Assembly (NCBI GenBank): GCA_040755395.1
Contig: JBFMAX010000007.1
Span: forward strand, 1 to 64,000
Reading direction: 5' to 3'
Length of the DNA: 64,000 nucleotides
Source of the DNA: Nitrospirota bacterium
Lineage (GTDB): Bacteria; Nitrospirota; Nitrospiria; Nitrospirales; Nitrospiraceae
The position numbers were made by a program, and so were the translations under genes. The notes beneath the pieces are model-generated. The model ran no database searches and had not been told where the DNA came from. It saw nothing but the letters and a program-made list of their open reading frames with translations. Below, piece by piece: positions 54,773 to 64,000 of the stretch; the first letter of the stretch is position 1, and each line of letters opens with the position of its first letter.

Positions 54773-54836
54773 ATTATGAATTAGGAATTATGAATGATGA
54801 ATTGTGGGCGTCGAATTTCGTTTATCATTCAGAATT
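54773..54836. repeat. ATTATGAAT-type heptad repeat hairpin
   Basis: ATTATGAATTAGGAATTATG with GAATGATGAATT faces AATTTCGTTTATCATTCAGA on the right. AT-rich within GC-rich sequence; overlaps the 3' end of the gene at 54825. Confidence 0.7.
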
Positions 54837-56360
54837 GCTCCCGCGCGCCATCGCGCACGGCAGCATGATCGCGTCCCTCATGCCGTGGATCAATTTTTTG
54901 TCGGGTGGGCACACGGTCGCCAGGATGCCGGCCAGTTCCGCCTCCTCGCCGGTGACGAAATAATACGGCGACAACCGCACGCGTCCCGACACGGGGACAA
55001 CGTCGTCCGTGGCGGGATCGAGATACGACGACTCGAACAGCCGCCCTTTGTGAAATTCCTGCAGGACATAGGGCGTCGTCGGGAACGCGGCGAGCGCGCG
55101 ATCCAGCGCCGCCGCCCATTCCGACTGCGGCAGGTCGTGGCCCACGAACACGCCGCGACTGCCCCAGGCCAGTTCCGAGAAACCGGACGGCTTGACGACA
55201 TACTGCCGATCTTTCTGGCCCGCGGCGGCGAGCTCGCGCCAGTCGTTCACCGCCCGACCGTTGAGCGCAAGGCCGGGGATGACCGCGGTCGGCGGCACGG
55301 GCGCCGGGTCCAGAATCCAGGTGCGCGGCATCAGCGCCGACAGGGAGGCGAAGGTCTCTTCGCCCAGTTCCCTCCGCCAGAACGGGGCGAGCACCGGATG
55401 GTGCAGGAGCGCGAAGGCCAGTTTCTCCTCCAGCGCAGGCTTGAACGGCGGCGTGACGATCACCCGGCGTTTCTTCGCGCTGTACATGATGAGTTCGACT
55501 TTCGGGATGTTCTTGAGGTCGAACAGTTCGAAGAACCGGTAGATCAGCGCGATCGGGTGTCCGCCGGCTTCATCGGCCAGCCGCAGGCCCTCTTCGGTGA
55601 ACCGCACCTGACGGGGCTCGATGCAAGAGATCTCGAAGCCTCGCTCGCGCAGGCGCGCGGCGATCCACTGCATCTCCGGCCGATACTCGCGCGCTTCTTC
55701 GGACACGACGATCGCGACCCAACCGGGTGTTTCTCCCTGCAGCGCCCGCAGCATCGACCCGAACCCGTCGAGCATCCCGTCTCGCCCGCCGACGATCTCC
55801 CAACGCTGGTCGCTGAGGGCTAACGGCTGATGGCGGATCGCTGATGGCTGGTTGGGGGACCGATCGACATCGGCGTACACCCGGGACAAGCACGCGGTCA
55901 GCCCGATTCCCCCGGGCACGGAATCCAATTCGGTGATGATCATGCCGTCCTGAGTCGGAATGATGTCGGGACGGATCACCGCTGGCAACGCATCGCGAAA
56001 CCGCTTCATACGGCCATAGGCGATCAGGGACTCCGGCTTGCCCTGGTCGAGGTATCTGGCCACCCAGGCCGGTTGCGTGCCGCGGGCGCTTTCGAGGTAC
56101 AGCCGGTTCAATGTGCGCAAAAACGCGAGCAAGTGATCGCCCAGCGATCGAAAGAAGACGACTTGCTCGGGGGAAAGAAGAAATGGCTCCGGGGCGATGC
56201 GCCAGGTGTTCGCGACGGCTGGTGTTCGGCCAAAGTCGTGGACGGCGCTGTCTGGCGAGACGCTGTACAAGCCTTCACGGATCAAGGTGTTGCGGATAAC
56301 AATGCAGCGAGAATGGGCGATGTCGGAGACGGAATGGGACAGGTTCCGAGTTGGCGCCAA
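54825..56360 (-). CDS. ATP-grasp-like hypothetical protein
   Basis: A protein of about 511 residues with blocks suggesting an ATP-grasp fold: ELDSVPGGIGLTACLSRVY, DLKNIPKVELIMYSAKKRRVIVTPP, QYVVKPSGFSELAWGSRGVF and TPYVLQEFHKGRLFESSYL near the C-terminus. The last block contains Lys and Glu of the type that bind Mg-ATP. Residues about 168-187 (SPNQPSAIRHQPLALSDQ) come from a GGCTGATGGC heptad repeat (55813-55860). No substrate can be named. The start is uncertain (TTG 56360, or later near LIREGLYS); the C-terminus lies in the AT-rich repeat. Confidence 0.6.
   Translation of the reverse strand: MAPTRNLSHSVSDIAHSRCIVIRNTLIREGLYSVSPDSAVHDFGRTPAVANTWRIAPEPFLLSPEQVVFFRSLGDHLLAFLRTLNRLYLESARGTQPAWVARYLDQGKPESLIAYGRMKRFRDALPAVIRPDIIPTQDGMIITELDSVPGGIGLTACLSRVYADVDRSPNQPSAIRHQPLALSDQRWEIVGGRDGMLDGFGSMLRALQGETPGWVAIVVSEEAREYRPEMQWIAARLRERGFEISCIEPRQVRFTEEGLRLADEAGGHPIALIYRFFELFDLKNIPKVELIMYSAKKRRVIVTPPFKPALEEKLAFALLHHPVLAPFWRRELGEETFASLSALMPRTWILDPAPVPPTAVIPGLALNGRAVNDWRELAAAGQKDRQYVVKPSGFSELAWGSRGVFVGHDLPQSEWAAALDRALAAFPTTPYVLQEFHKGRLFESSYLDPATDDVVPVSGRVRLSPYYFVTGEEAELAGILATVCPPDKKLIHGMRDAIMLPCAMARGSNSE
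55813..55860. repeat. GGCTGATGGC-type heptad repeats inside a coding region
   Basis: GAGGGCTAACGGCTGATGGC followed by GGATCGCTGATGGCTGG. In frame on the minus strand it is translated as SAIRHQPLALSDQ within the ATP-grasp-like protein. Confidence 0.65.
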
Positions 56361-56487
56361 CGATCTTTCCCTCGGTCACACGATCTGACTATTCCGGCAA
56401 GCCTTCCCGGCGCCGGAAAAGACCGGAGGGATCGTACCATGCGCGCTTTGACTCGCACAAGAGCGGCGGCGCCTGTGAGCTGGAGAT

Positions 56488-58755
56488 TCAGGGGCCAAGC
56501 GCAGCGCGGATTGTGGCGAGCAGCGCGTTCGGGGAAAACGGCTTGGCGAGCGTTTGCACGGCGCCCAAATGATGGGCGAGAGCCAAATAGAACTCCGGAT
56601 CGATCTGTCCGCCTCCAGAGATGGCGACTATTTTCGGCTGCGGCTCGACCCGCCTCAACTGCTGAATCGTTTCCAGTCCGTCCAATTCCGGCATGTCCAT
56701 GTCGGTGAGAATCAGATCGAAGGTTCGGTCTTGCGCGAGGGCAAGCCCCTCCCGTCCGTTGCGGGCGACTGTCACCGTAAAGCTGGCTCCTTCCAGCGTG
56801 GCTCGGAGCATCTCGCGTATCTGTTCGTCGTCGTCGATCACGAGAATTCGAGGTGCGAGGCCGGTCCGTGTGAGCACGCGCGCCGGAACGTCCCGCTCCA
56901 CATCCAGGATTTGGCGCACCTTGCAGATGAGTTCCCGGGGGTTAAACGGTTTCGAGAGGAACGCGACGTCGGCGCTTGCGATACCGCGAGTGCGGACAGT
57001 GTCGTCCAGATAACCAGACATGTAGAGGACCTTGAGGCCAGGCCTGAGCGCGGCGAGGCGCTCGGCAAGGCGCCGTCCGTTCATGCCCCGTAGCACGACG
57101 TCGGTCAGGAGCAGATGAATCGGAGACGGGTTCCGTTCGCAGAGATGGAGCGCCTCAGCAGCATCCTGCGCCTCCAGCACCCGGTATCCCTCGGCACGCA
57201 GAGTCGTTCCGATTACCTCGCGGACCGTTTCTTCGTCTTCCACCAGCAACAGGGTCTCGCTCCCGCCTCGTAGTCCGTCGACTGGTACTATCGGAAATGC
57301 TGGATTTCCGGCCCGATCTGCGAGAGGCAGCGCAATGGTGAAGGTAGTGCCTTTTCCCGGTTCGCTTTCGACGGTGATGGACCCTCCGTGCTGGCGAACA
57401 ATGGCCTGCACCGTGGAGAGCCCCAGGCCGGTGCCTTTGTCTGGCCCCTTTGTTGTGAAGAAGGGCTCGAAAATGCGGGACTTGACCGATTCATCCATGC
57501 CGATCCCTGTATCGGACACCCGCAAGATGACCGAGGGAACCGGGCTGCTGTGGACGGTCAAGGGGAACCCTTCGGCACCACCATTGAGCGTCTCGATCAG
57601 CAGCCGCCCGCCTTCCGGCATGGCGTCGCGTGCGTTTACGACCAGGTTCATGAGCATCTGCTCGATCTGGCCCGGGTCGGCTTTTACCTGGCCCAGTGCG
57701 GGGTCCAGGTTTGTTGCCAGTTCGATATCCTCGCCGATGAGGCGTCGAAAGAGATTCTCCGCGTTGGCCACCACCTGGTTCAGGTTCACGATGACCGGCT
57801 GGTCCAACCGTTTCCGGCTAAATGTCAGGAGTTGCTTGGTCAGTTGAGATCCGCGGACGCTGGCTTTCCTGATCTCTTCGGCGTATTTCCTCACAGGATC
57901 GTGCTGAGGCAACTTGCTCAAGGTCAGTTCGCTGTACCCGATGATGGCGGTTAAGAGATTATTGAAGTCGTGCGCGATTCCTCCGGCCAGATGGCCGATG
58001 GCTTCCATCTTCTGGGATTGGCGGAACTGGGCCTCGAGGTGATGGCGGTCCGTCACATCGACATACACGCAAACGATTCGATAGGGGGAACCCGATCCGT
58101 CGCTCGCGGCAAGGCCTCGGGCCTGAATCCACCGAAAGGAACCGTCCTCTTGCCGGATTCGGAACTCATCCTCATAGCGGGTGGATCGACCGGTTAAGTG
58201 GCTGTCCAGAATCTCCAACGCTCGGAGACTGTCATCTGGATGCAAACGAGACTTCCATTCGGAGTGCCAATTGGCGCACGTTCGATGGCCGTCGATGCCT
58301 AACAGATGTTCGCAGGAGGGAGAAATAGAAACCTGGTTTGTGCGCAAATCCCAATCCAAGATGCCGAAATTGGTTCCTTCCGAAATTAACCGGAAGCGCT
58401 CCTCGCTCGCCTCAAGCGCCTGTTGGATGTGCGCCCGTTCCGAACGCTCTTCGGCAAGCTTTTGGTTGACAGCGACCAATTCCGCACGCTGCTCCTGCAC
58501 CCTTTTCTCCAATTCCTCCAGTCCGTTCCGGAGCCGCTCCAGGGATTGAACGCGCTCGCTGGCCTGCCGTTTGACACGAAGAACCAAGCGGAAGGCGAAG
58601 GCCGCGGTTGCAAGGGCGAGCAGCCCCGCGGATGCGACAAGGAGCGAGGACATGTCAAGTGCACTTGACCACGCCGGCCGCCGCAACATCCCACCAAGCT
58701 GAGTGAGGTCAATCGCGACTCGCGAGGGAACAAGGCTCCAAAGCGAAACGAACAT
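56488..58755 (-). CDS. Hybrid histidine kinase with two receiver domains
   Basis: A 755-residue kinase. One membrane helix ([21 protein letters not shown]) and a coiled coil (about 65-115) lead to a PAS_3 domain ([27 protein letters not shown]) at about 120-240. HisKA has His262 ([13 protein letters not shown]), then the ATPase domain ([36 protein letters not shown]). Two receivers follow (phospho-acceptors in [13 protein letters not shown] and [13 protein letters not shown]). Between the two receivers lies a short linker. The second receiver opens [14 protein letters not shown], as in stand-alone regulators. No membrane sensor domain beyond the helix; it may act as a phosphorelay node. Confidence 0.9.
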   Translation of the reverse strand: MFVSLWSLVPSRVAIDLTQLGGMLRRPAWSSALDMSSLLVASAGLLALATAAFAFRLVLRVKRQASERVQSLERLRNGLEELEKRVQEQRAELVAVNQKLAEERSERAHIQQALEASEERFRLISEGTNFGILDWDLRTNQVSISPSCEHLLGIDGHRTCANWHSEWKSRLHPDDSLRALEILDSHLTGRSTRYEDEFRIRQEDGSFRWIQARGLAASDGSGSPYRIVCVYVDVTDRHHLEAQFRQSQKMEAIGHLAGGIAHDFNNLLTAIIGYSELTLSKLPQHDPVRKYAEEIRKASVRGSQLTKQLLTFSRKRLDQPVIVNLNQVVANAENLFRRLIGEDIELATNLDPALGQVKADPGQIEQMLMNLVVNARDAMPEGGRLLIETLNGGAEGFPLTVHSSPVPSVILRVSDTGIGMDESVKSRIFEPFFTTKGPDKGTGLGLSTVQAIVRQHGGSITVESEPGKGTTFTIALPLADRAGNPAFPIVPVDGLRGGSETLLLVEDEETVREVIGTTLRAEGYRVLEAQDAAEALHLCERNPSPIHLLLTDVVLRGMNGRRLAERLAALRPGLKVLYMSGYLDDTVRTRGIASADVAFLSKPFNPRELICKVRQILDVERDVPARVLTRTGLAPRILVIDDDEQIREMLRATLEGASFTVTVARNGREGLALAQDRTFDLILTDMDMPELDGLETIQQLRRVEPQPKIVAISGGGQIDPEFYLALAHHLGAVQTLAKPFSPNALLATIRAALGP

Positions 58756-59535
58756 GAGGCGTTCTCTCCCTTCTCTCGCACCCTGATTCCTTGAAGTTCA
58801 TACTGCGCGTGGCCTCGGGAAGAGCCCGAACAAGAGAGCGATTTCCACTGAGGGAACCGGAACCATTCTTTCAAGCGGCTGAGACGGACTCGAAGGGACA
58901 CGGGCGGGACTACTCCAGAAGGAACGCGACTCGGATGGGCATTCTTGTTCCTGCCGCCGGGGGAAGCCGGACCCGTCCACGAAGTCGCACCCCGCGCCCC
59001 TGCAGGTTCGGTAAGTCCGTACGGCCGTCGAGAACGGCGCGCGGTAGGACAACGGCATGTCGAATCTGATCCCGTTGTCGTGGGCGAGAAGCTCCGGGCG
59101 AGACAGCAGGCTGTCCAGAATCACGAACGGACCAGATTGCAGGATGGCCCACGTGCGGAATGAGATATCCCAGGAAGGCTCACAACCAGAGAGGTGAAGC
59201 GCGCCTGAACTGCTGGCGGGCGACTTCCATTGAGATGTGCGGGGCGCGACAGCCAGCACGCGACTCTGGAAGGCGAGAAGGCCGAAGCCGTCGCCTCCCT
59301 CCCCCGGATCGGCACCCGGGACCTGGCCGTGATATCGGCGCAGCCCGTAGAGCAGGACCGGTTGACATTCCGGCGACTTCAGAGGTCGCAACGAATGATT
59401 CCTTCAAGAACAGTGGACGCTGGGCGTGGTCTACTGTCGCATCCCGTGGGACATCTGGGAAGGGCTACATGGACTTAGAACTGCGACGTAGGTGATATGA
59501 TGGAATAATCAGCGCGGCAACGCCCAAGCAGGGGA
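58756..59535. other. 780-base gap, no gene recognised
   Basis: Frames on both strands exist (for example 58798-59391 minus), but none shows a signal peptide, a domain or a good ribosome site. Composition is less GC-biased in places and the region precedes a decayed gene, so it may be a former coding region past recognition. No clear RNA or repeat is seen. Confidence 0.5.
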
Positions 59536-60010
59536 CTAATGTGAAAAGACTCGCACGCAGTTCTTGCCCGCGTTCTTTGCCGCGTACGCGGCTGAATCAG
59601 CGGCGGCAATCAATTCGGAAGGCATGGCGGCGTGGATTGGGAAACAGGCGACTCCGATGCTGCAGGTGAGAGTGAACGTGGGGCCGGCCAGCAACACCAG
59701 TTCAGGCAACAACTGCAACGTCGTGACGCGATGCCGCAGCCGCTCGGCCAGGAGACAGCGCCCTCTAGCGGAGTGTCCGGCAGGAGAACGGCGAACGCTT
59801 CGCCGCCGTATCGGGCGGCGAAGTGGCTCGCGCGGCCGCAGCGGCGACCGCGTTCCGCCTGCCGCTGGCTGTCGACGACCCACCCCTATTCACGCAGCAC
59901 CTGGTCACCTGCCGTGTGGCCGAACCGATCGTTGATGAGCTCAAAGTCATCGATGTCGAGAAAGAGCAGCGAGGGCGGCAAACCGGACCGAGCTCTGAGA
60001 CCGCTGTGGA
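59536..60010 (-). pseudogene. Decayed GGDEF (diguanylate cyclase) domain
   Basis: On the minus strand one frame reads [20 protein letters not shown] and AGDQVLRE, then an in-frame TAG, then continues as FAARYGGEAFAVLLPDTPLEG. The catalytic GGEEF has become GGEAF. A frameshift then moves the last part to another frame, which reads TLTCSIGVACFPIHAAMPSE and ends FSH with TAG at 59536. The N-terminal half of the domain and any sensor are missing. So the locus once encoded a cyclase and now contains a stop, a motif change and a shift. Confidence 0.75.
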
Positions 60011-60090
60011 AGGACCTACAAGATCGGCAGGTTCCTTGCGGCCATCAGATTCGCGTCGTATGATGACCGTAACTCACTTGGGTCTTGGTG

Positions 60091-61680
60091 ATGGGCCAGC
60101 ATCGCTCGCTTCCGATCATTTCCCTTCCCCAGTTTGTCCCGAGCCGGATTTGTTTGAGTTGCGAGGTCTGTTGCCGGTTCCCCGAACCAGACAGCGCTCT
60201 TCGGCCCTACTTCACGGACCAGGAGATCCGCCGGGCCGCCGAGAGAGGGATCGATCCTGCGCACTTTCCTGCAAAGGACGGATGTCAAGTCAACGTCGTG
60301 CCCAACCCTGCCGGCGAGGGCTACCTCTGCCCGGCCTTCGATCCGGCCACCTCGGAGTGCCGGATTTACGAGGCGCGTCCGTTGGATTGCCAGATCTATC
60401 CCCTGGCCGTTCTATGGGATGCGCACCATCGCGAGGTGGTGTTGGGATGGGATAGGAAGTGTCCCTTTTTATCAGGCGAGAGGCCAGAGGCAAGGGGAGT
60501 TGTTCGTGAAGCGTTCAACGTGAAGCGTGAGGCGGAACCCCTTACGTTGGAAGCCTATGCCGGCCGCATCGCGTCGTTGATCGAACGCGAGGACATCCTT
60601 GACACGTTCGCCCGACATCCTCGCCTGATCGGCCCCTTCCAGGAGGATGTCGTGATCCTTCGCCCGCTGCCGAGGCTGACGGCGCGCCTTCGCGAGCGGC
60701 ACGAGGCACGAGGCGTGAGGCTGGAGGCTAAGAGCGCCTTTTCCCCTCGCCCCTCGCCTCTTGCCCCTCGCCCTCTGACCCTTTCGGACCGTCAGCGCGT
60801 CGAGCAAGCCCTCGCGTCCTCGGAACTCTCGGCAGACGACGCCCCCCTGGCTGCGTGCTCATTCGCCTATCACTTTGTCTGGCGCGCCTTACTTCCCTGT
60901 CGATGGGCCGTGCTGGAGGGACATCTGTGCCTGTTCGCCGAATCGCCGGACGGAATCTTTCTCGCCTTGCCGCCGCTCGGCCCAGGCCCCCTCAAGCCGG
61001 CGTTGGATGCGGCCTTCGAGTTCATGCGGGAGCGCAACGGCGGATCGTCGGCGACACGCGTTGAAAATGTGCCGGCGCGTCTCGCGCCGCAACTGGAGTC
61101 CTGGGGTTATCGCCTGTGGGCGAAGCCTCCGGATTATCTCTACCGGACGTCGGACCTGGCGCGCTTGGCGGGTGATCGCTACAAGTCACAGCGGGCCGCC
61201 TGCAACCGCTTCGAACGCGAGCATCCGGGGCGCGTCAGCTTCGAGCCCTATCGCGCGGACGATCGAGAGGCCTGCGAGGCGCTGTTCCGCGACTGGAGCA
61301 AGCAAAAACAGCGTGCCGAGCGTGATTGGACGGCGACGCAGATGCTGGCCGATTCGGCGTCCGCCCATCGGGAGATGCTGGGCCATCCAGAGGCCTTGGG
61401 CTTGACCGGCGCAGTAGCGCGGATCGACGGCGCCGTTCGCGCCTATACGTTCGGTTATCGGCTCGCTCCGGCCGTCTTCTGCGTATGGGCCGAAGTGACC
61501 GATCGAACGGTTCCCGGGTTGGCGGCCTGGGTGTTCCGCGAGTTTTGCCGTCACGCGCTGCGGCAAGGATACGAGTTCGTCAACACGATGGACGATTCCG
61601 GTCTCTCCGGTCTGGCTCGATCCAAGCGTGCGTACCACCCCGATCGACTGCTCCCCAACTGGATTGCGAGCGTTCGATGA
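60091..61680 (+). CDS. YkgJ-type cysteine cluster fused to a DUF2156 (lysyltransferase-like) domain
   Basis: A 529-residue protein. The N-terminal about 125 residues carry the YkgJ cluster (Cys21, 24, 27, 28, 65, 80, 90, 100) in [15 protein letters not shown] and [16 protein letters not shown], which binds metal. The C-terminal about 290 residues resemble DUF2156/GNAT-like phosphatidylglycerol lysyltransferases ([50 protein letters not shown]). Two insertions, residues about 129-149 and 201-230, are translated heptad repeats. The stop overlaps the kinase start as ATGA. An aminoacyl transfer activity would be a guess; binding of tRNA is not shown. Confidence 0.7.
   Translation: MGQHRSLPIISLPQFVPSRICLSCEVCCRFPEPDSALRPYFTDQEIRRAAERGIDPAHFPAKDGCQVNVVPNPAGEGYLCPAFDPATSECRIYEARPLDCQIYPLAVLWDAHHREVVLGWDRKCPFLSGERPEARGVVREAFNVKREAEPLTLEAYAGRIASLIEREDILDTFARHPRLIGPFQEDVVILRPLPRLTARLRERHEARGVRLEAKSAFSPRPSPLAPRPLTLSDRQRVEQALASSELSADDAPLAACSFAYHFVWRALLPCRWAVLEGHLCLFAESPDGIFLALPPLGPGPLKPALDAAFEFMRERNGGSSATRVENVPARLAPQLESWGYRLWAKPPDYLYRTSDLARLAGDRYKSQRAACNRFEREHPGRVSFEPYRADDREACEALFRDWSKQKQRAERDWTATQMLADSASAHREMLGHPEALGLTGAVARIDGAVRAYTFGYRLAPAVFCVWAEVTDRTVPGLAAWVFREFCRHALRQGYEFVNTMDDSGLSGLARSKRAYHPDRLLPNWIASVR
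60473..60531. repeat. Heptad repeats inside the YkgJ fusion gene, site 1
   Basis: AGGCGAGAGGCCAGAGGCAA and CGTGAAGCGTTCAACGTGAA lie in the coding frame (residues about 129-149). Confidence 0.65.
60709..60780. repeat. Heptad repeats inside the YkgJ fusion gene, site 2
   Basis: GCACGAGGCGTGAGGCTGGA is followed by CCCCTCGCCCCTCGCCTCTT and CCCCTCGCCC, complementary arms in the coding frame (residues about 201-230, read as [13 protein letters not shown]). Confidence 0.75.
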
Positions 61681-64000
61681 CATCCGCGCCGACGCATGCC
61701 GCCGGGACATCCAGACCTTATGCCTGGCTGCCCGCGCTCATTCTCGTCATGGTGGCGGTGGCGTTGGTGATCGCGGCGATAGCCCTGCATGTTCTGGAAG
61801 CGCGGCTGGTAACGGCGACCGGCGAGAGTTTGAGTCTGGCCGCCTCCGAGATCTCCGACAAATTGGATCGGTTGCTGTTTGAGCGGTCCGCGGACGTCGA
61901 AATGATGGCGCGCGCATTCAGCGAGCAGGCTCGGCGATCGGACTACATGGATCGGTATCTGCGCTGGATGAAGGCCAAATACCCCGCGTATCTCTGGTTG
62001 GGCGTCGCCGACGAGCATGGCCGGCTGGTGGCTTCGACGGAACCCGGCTTGGTCGGGCAGGAGCATGGACGGAGCGACTGGTTCCTCGACGCCCGGGATC
62101 GGCGCGGACCGGTGGTGGGCGATGCGGAGCCGTATGAATCGGTCGGCGGAGTCGAGGCGATCGCCTTCTCCGCTCCGATCCTCGGACCGTCCGGGGACTT
62201 TGGCGGCGTGGTGACGACGCGAGTCGGATTGGCGGCTCTCGAAGAAGTCGCGACCAAGACGGTGGTCGCCTTTCGAGCCGGGAATGGCGGGCGGGGTCCG
62301 ATCGAATATCAGTTCCTCAACGCCCGGGGCGAAGCCTTTCTCGATTCCGACCTCGCGCACAAGGGGCGGGTCAACATGCGGCGGCTCGGTCTGCCCTCCG
62401 CCCGGCTCAGCGAGTCCGGCCGCTCGGGGTATGTCGAAGAGGAGCATCTGCGGCGACACGTCCCGGTCGTCACCGGATATGCCCGGACGCGAGGGGATAA
62501 GGATGGAGCGGGACCGCAGTGGACGGTGTTGCTGCGCGTCGATCGGGACCGCATCCTGGGACCGATCCATGGACTGTTGTGGAAGTTGGGCGGCGCAGGA
62601 TTGGTCGTGTGGTTTCCGATGTTGGGGTTGTTGCTGTGGGCGACCCGCCGCCTGCGGACCGAATACGAACAGGCGCGGCAGGAGAGCGAGTGGGCGCGGG
62701 CGGCGGAGACGGCGTTGTTGCAAAGCCAGGAACGTAACCAGGTGATCGTCGACACGGCGCTCGACGCGGTGATCACCACGGACGCGGGCGGCGCCATCAC
62801 GGATTGGAACGCGCTGGCCTCGCATCTCTTCGGGTGGACACGGGAGGAAGTCATCGGCCGGCAGTTGTCCGCCGTGATTTTCCCCGAGCGGGATCGGGCG
62901 GCGCATGAGCAGAGGATGCAGCAGTTCCTTGCCACGGGAGAAAGTCGATTCCTCAACCAGCGGGTGGAGGTCATGGCGCGCCACCGCGACGGCCACGAGT
63001 TCCCGGTCGAATTGGCGATCGCGCCGGCGCGCGTAGGGGGAGCCACCATCTTCAGCGCCTTTGTGCGCGACATCGCGGCCCGAAAACGCGCGGAGAGCCG
63101 CCTGGCCTCGCAGTACACCGTGACGCGCGCGCTGTCCGAATGCCACACGCTGGCAGGCGCCGCCCCGAAGATCCTGCAGGCGCTCTGCGAAAGCCTGGAA
63201 TGGGAATTGGGGGTACTGTGGCAGGTCGACCGCTCCACCGACGAACTGCGCTGTCTCGATCTCTGGGTCTCGCCGGCCTTGCGGGCCGACGAGTTCGTGA
63301 CGGCCACCGCCCTGCAAACATTCAGGCGTGGTGTGGGGCTCCCTGGCCGGGTCTGGGCCGCCGGCAACCCGGCATGGATCGCGGACGTACTGGCCGACGC
63401 CAACTTTCCCCGCGCCGTGTCGGCCCGCACCGTCGGTCTGCACGGCGCGTTCGGTTTCCCCGTTCACGTCGGCGGCGACGTCGAGGCCGTCATCGAACTC
63501 TACAGCCGGCAGGTGCGGGAGCCCGACGAAGAACTGCTGAAGATGGCGGCCGATATCGGGCTGAAGATCGGCCAGTTCGTCGAGCGGTCCCGCGCGCAAG
63601 AGGCCCTTCGACAAACGGAAGCCCAATTGCGGCAGTCGCAGAAGATGGAGGCGATCGGCCGACTGGCCGGCGGCGTCGCGCATGATTTCAACAACCTGTT
63701 GACCGTCATCCGAGGCTACAGCGATCTGATTCTGACCCGCCTGAATCCGACGGATCCGCTGCGCAAGGACGTCGAGGAAGTCAAGAAGGCCGCCGATCGC
63801 GCCGCGAGCCTGACCGCCCAGTTGCTCACCTTCAGCCGGCGCCAGTTCGTCGCGCCGAAGCTGGTGGATCTCAACGTGGTCGTGTCGAGCATGGAAGCCA
63901 TGCTGCGACGGCTGATCGGCGAGGACCTCATCCAGCTCTGCACGGTGCTCGATCCGAACGTCGGCATGGTCAAGGCCGATCCCGGACAGATCGAGCAGGT
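61677..64000 (+). CDS. Membrane sensor histidine kinase, partial (runs off the window)
   Basis: From ATG 61677 (ATGA overlap with the previous stop), at least 774 residues. A helix ([21 protein letters not shown]), an extracytoplasmic Cache-type domain to about residue 290, a second helix ([18 protein letters not shown]), a PAS domain ([28 protein letters not shown]), a GAF domain (about 490-630) and then HisKA ([20 protein letters not shown]) and the start of the ATPase domain ([22 protein letters not shown]) at the right edge. A C-terminal receiver is probable, as in the two hybrid kinases here, but lies outside. Confidence 0.9.
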   Translation, partial: MTSAPTHAAGTSRPYAWLPALILVMVAVALVIAAIALHVLEARLVTATGESLSLAASEISDKLDRLLFERSADVEMMARAFSEQARRSDYMDRYLRWMKAKYPAYLWLGVADEHGRLVASTEPGLVGQEHGRSDWFLDARDRRGPVVGDAEPYESVGGVEAIAFSAPILGPSGDFGGVVTTRVGLAALEEVATKTVVAFRAGNGGRGPIEYQFLNARGEAFLDSDLAHKGRVNMRRLGLPSARLSESGRSGYVEEEHLRRHVPVVTGYARTRGDKDGAGPQWTVLLRVDRDRILGPIHGLLWKLGGAGLVVWFPMLGLLLWATRRLRTEYEQARQESEWARAAETALLQSQERNQVIVDTALDAVITTDAGGAITDWNALASHLFGWTREEVIGRQLSAVIFPERDRAAHEQRMQQFLATGESRFLNQRVEVMARHRDGHEFPVELAIAPARVGGATIFSAFVRDIAARKRAESRLASQYTVTRALSECHTLAGAAPKILQALCESLEWELGVLWQVDRSTDELRCLDLWVSPALRADEFVTATALQTFRRGVGLPGRVWAAGNPAWIADVLADANFPRAVSARTVGLHGAFGFPVHVGGDVEAVIELYSRQVREPDEELLKMAADIGLKIGQFVERSRAQEALRQTEAQLRQSQKMEAIGRLAGGVAHDFNNLLTVIRGYSDLILTRLNPTDPLRKDVEEVKKAADRAASLTAQLLTFSRRQFVAPKLVDLNVVVSSMEAMLRRLIGEDLIQLCTVLDPNVGMVKADPGQIEQ

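Noticed and set aside
58798-59391. 197-codon minus-strand frame next to the hybrid kinase
   Set aside because: No domain, ribosome site or signal; the frame runs through sequence that looks like decayed non-coding DNA.

Overview
This is a GC-rich (visually about 60-65 %) chromosomal window from a free-living Gram-negative bacterium. The gene set points to the Nitrospirota, most likely a Nitrospira-like organism: Tll0287/DUF3365-type haem sensor domains, many PAS/GAF hybrid histidine kinases, a sigma factor - membrane protein - DUF3106 cluster, exported cupredoxin-like and beta-barrel proteins, and a SoxC-type sulfite dehydrogenase. This assignment rests on family recognition, not on a marker gene; no rRNA or tRNA gene is visible.

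Layout. 1-1914: mobile-element debris (end of an IS21-like element, a broken zinc-ribbon gene, a frameshifted IS1182/IS5-type element with clear inverted repeats). 2.5-12.7 kb: small regulators (PilZ, receiver protein), exported proteins, a double-cupredoxin protein, an NmrA-like protein, an AHSA1 protein and a DegP/HtrA lipoprotein protease. 12.8-16.2 kb: a sulfur/redox cluster (cytochrome c, SoxC-like molybdoenzyme, decayed ccdA, TlpA-like thioredoxin, DsrE-like protein). 16.3-18.5 kb: a NarX/NarL-like pair. 19.2-28.2 kb: a class A penicillin-binding protein, an 1177-residue hybrid kinase and a 947-residue GGDEF/EAL protein. 28.5-34.9 kb: envelope proteins, an ECF-sigma operon carrying a MITE insertion, a beta-barrel protein and a bactofilin. 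35-37 kb: a folate enzyme and an AI-2E transporter. 37.1-41.8 kb: a translationally coupled signalling operon (response regulator, NAD-fold kinase, Cache kinase, haem DUF3365 protein). 42.5-45.7 kb: a BolA/Grx4 pair, an outer-membrane protein and a lytic transglycosylase. 45.7-47.2 kb: an intact IS1380 element. 47.2-54.8 kb: a minus-strand run of overlapping genes (lysine 2,3-aminomutase, dCTP deaminase, membrane protein, two glycosyltransferases, haem-sensor diguanylate cyclase, SDR). 54.8-64 kb: an ATP-grasp-like protein, a hybrid kinase, a decayed diguanylate cyclase, a YkgJ-DUF2156 fusion and a kinase that runs off the window.

About a quarter of the genes are signal-transduction proteins (two-component or cyclic-di-GMP), several linked to redox or haem sensing. 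Together with the sulfite oxidation, thioredoxin, glutaredoxin and cupredoxin genes this suggests an organism that monitors the redox state of its environment closely.

The most unusual feature is non-genic. About 17 loci, concentrated between 37 and 61 kb, carry hairpins whose arms are runs of degenerate repeats of about 7 bases. Each locus has its own repeat word but the same architecture. Several sit in frame inside coding regions and are translated as low-complexity inserts or tails. Separately, a REP-like palindrome family and a MITE whose ends match the frameshifted IS at the left edge are present.
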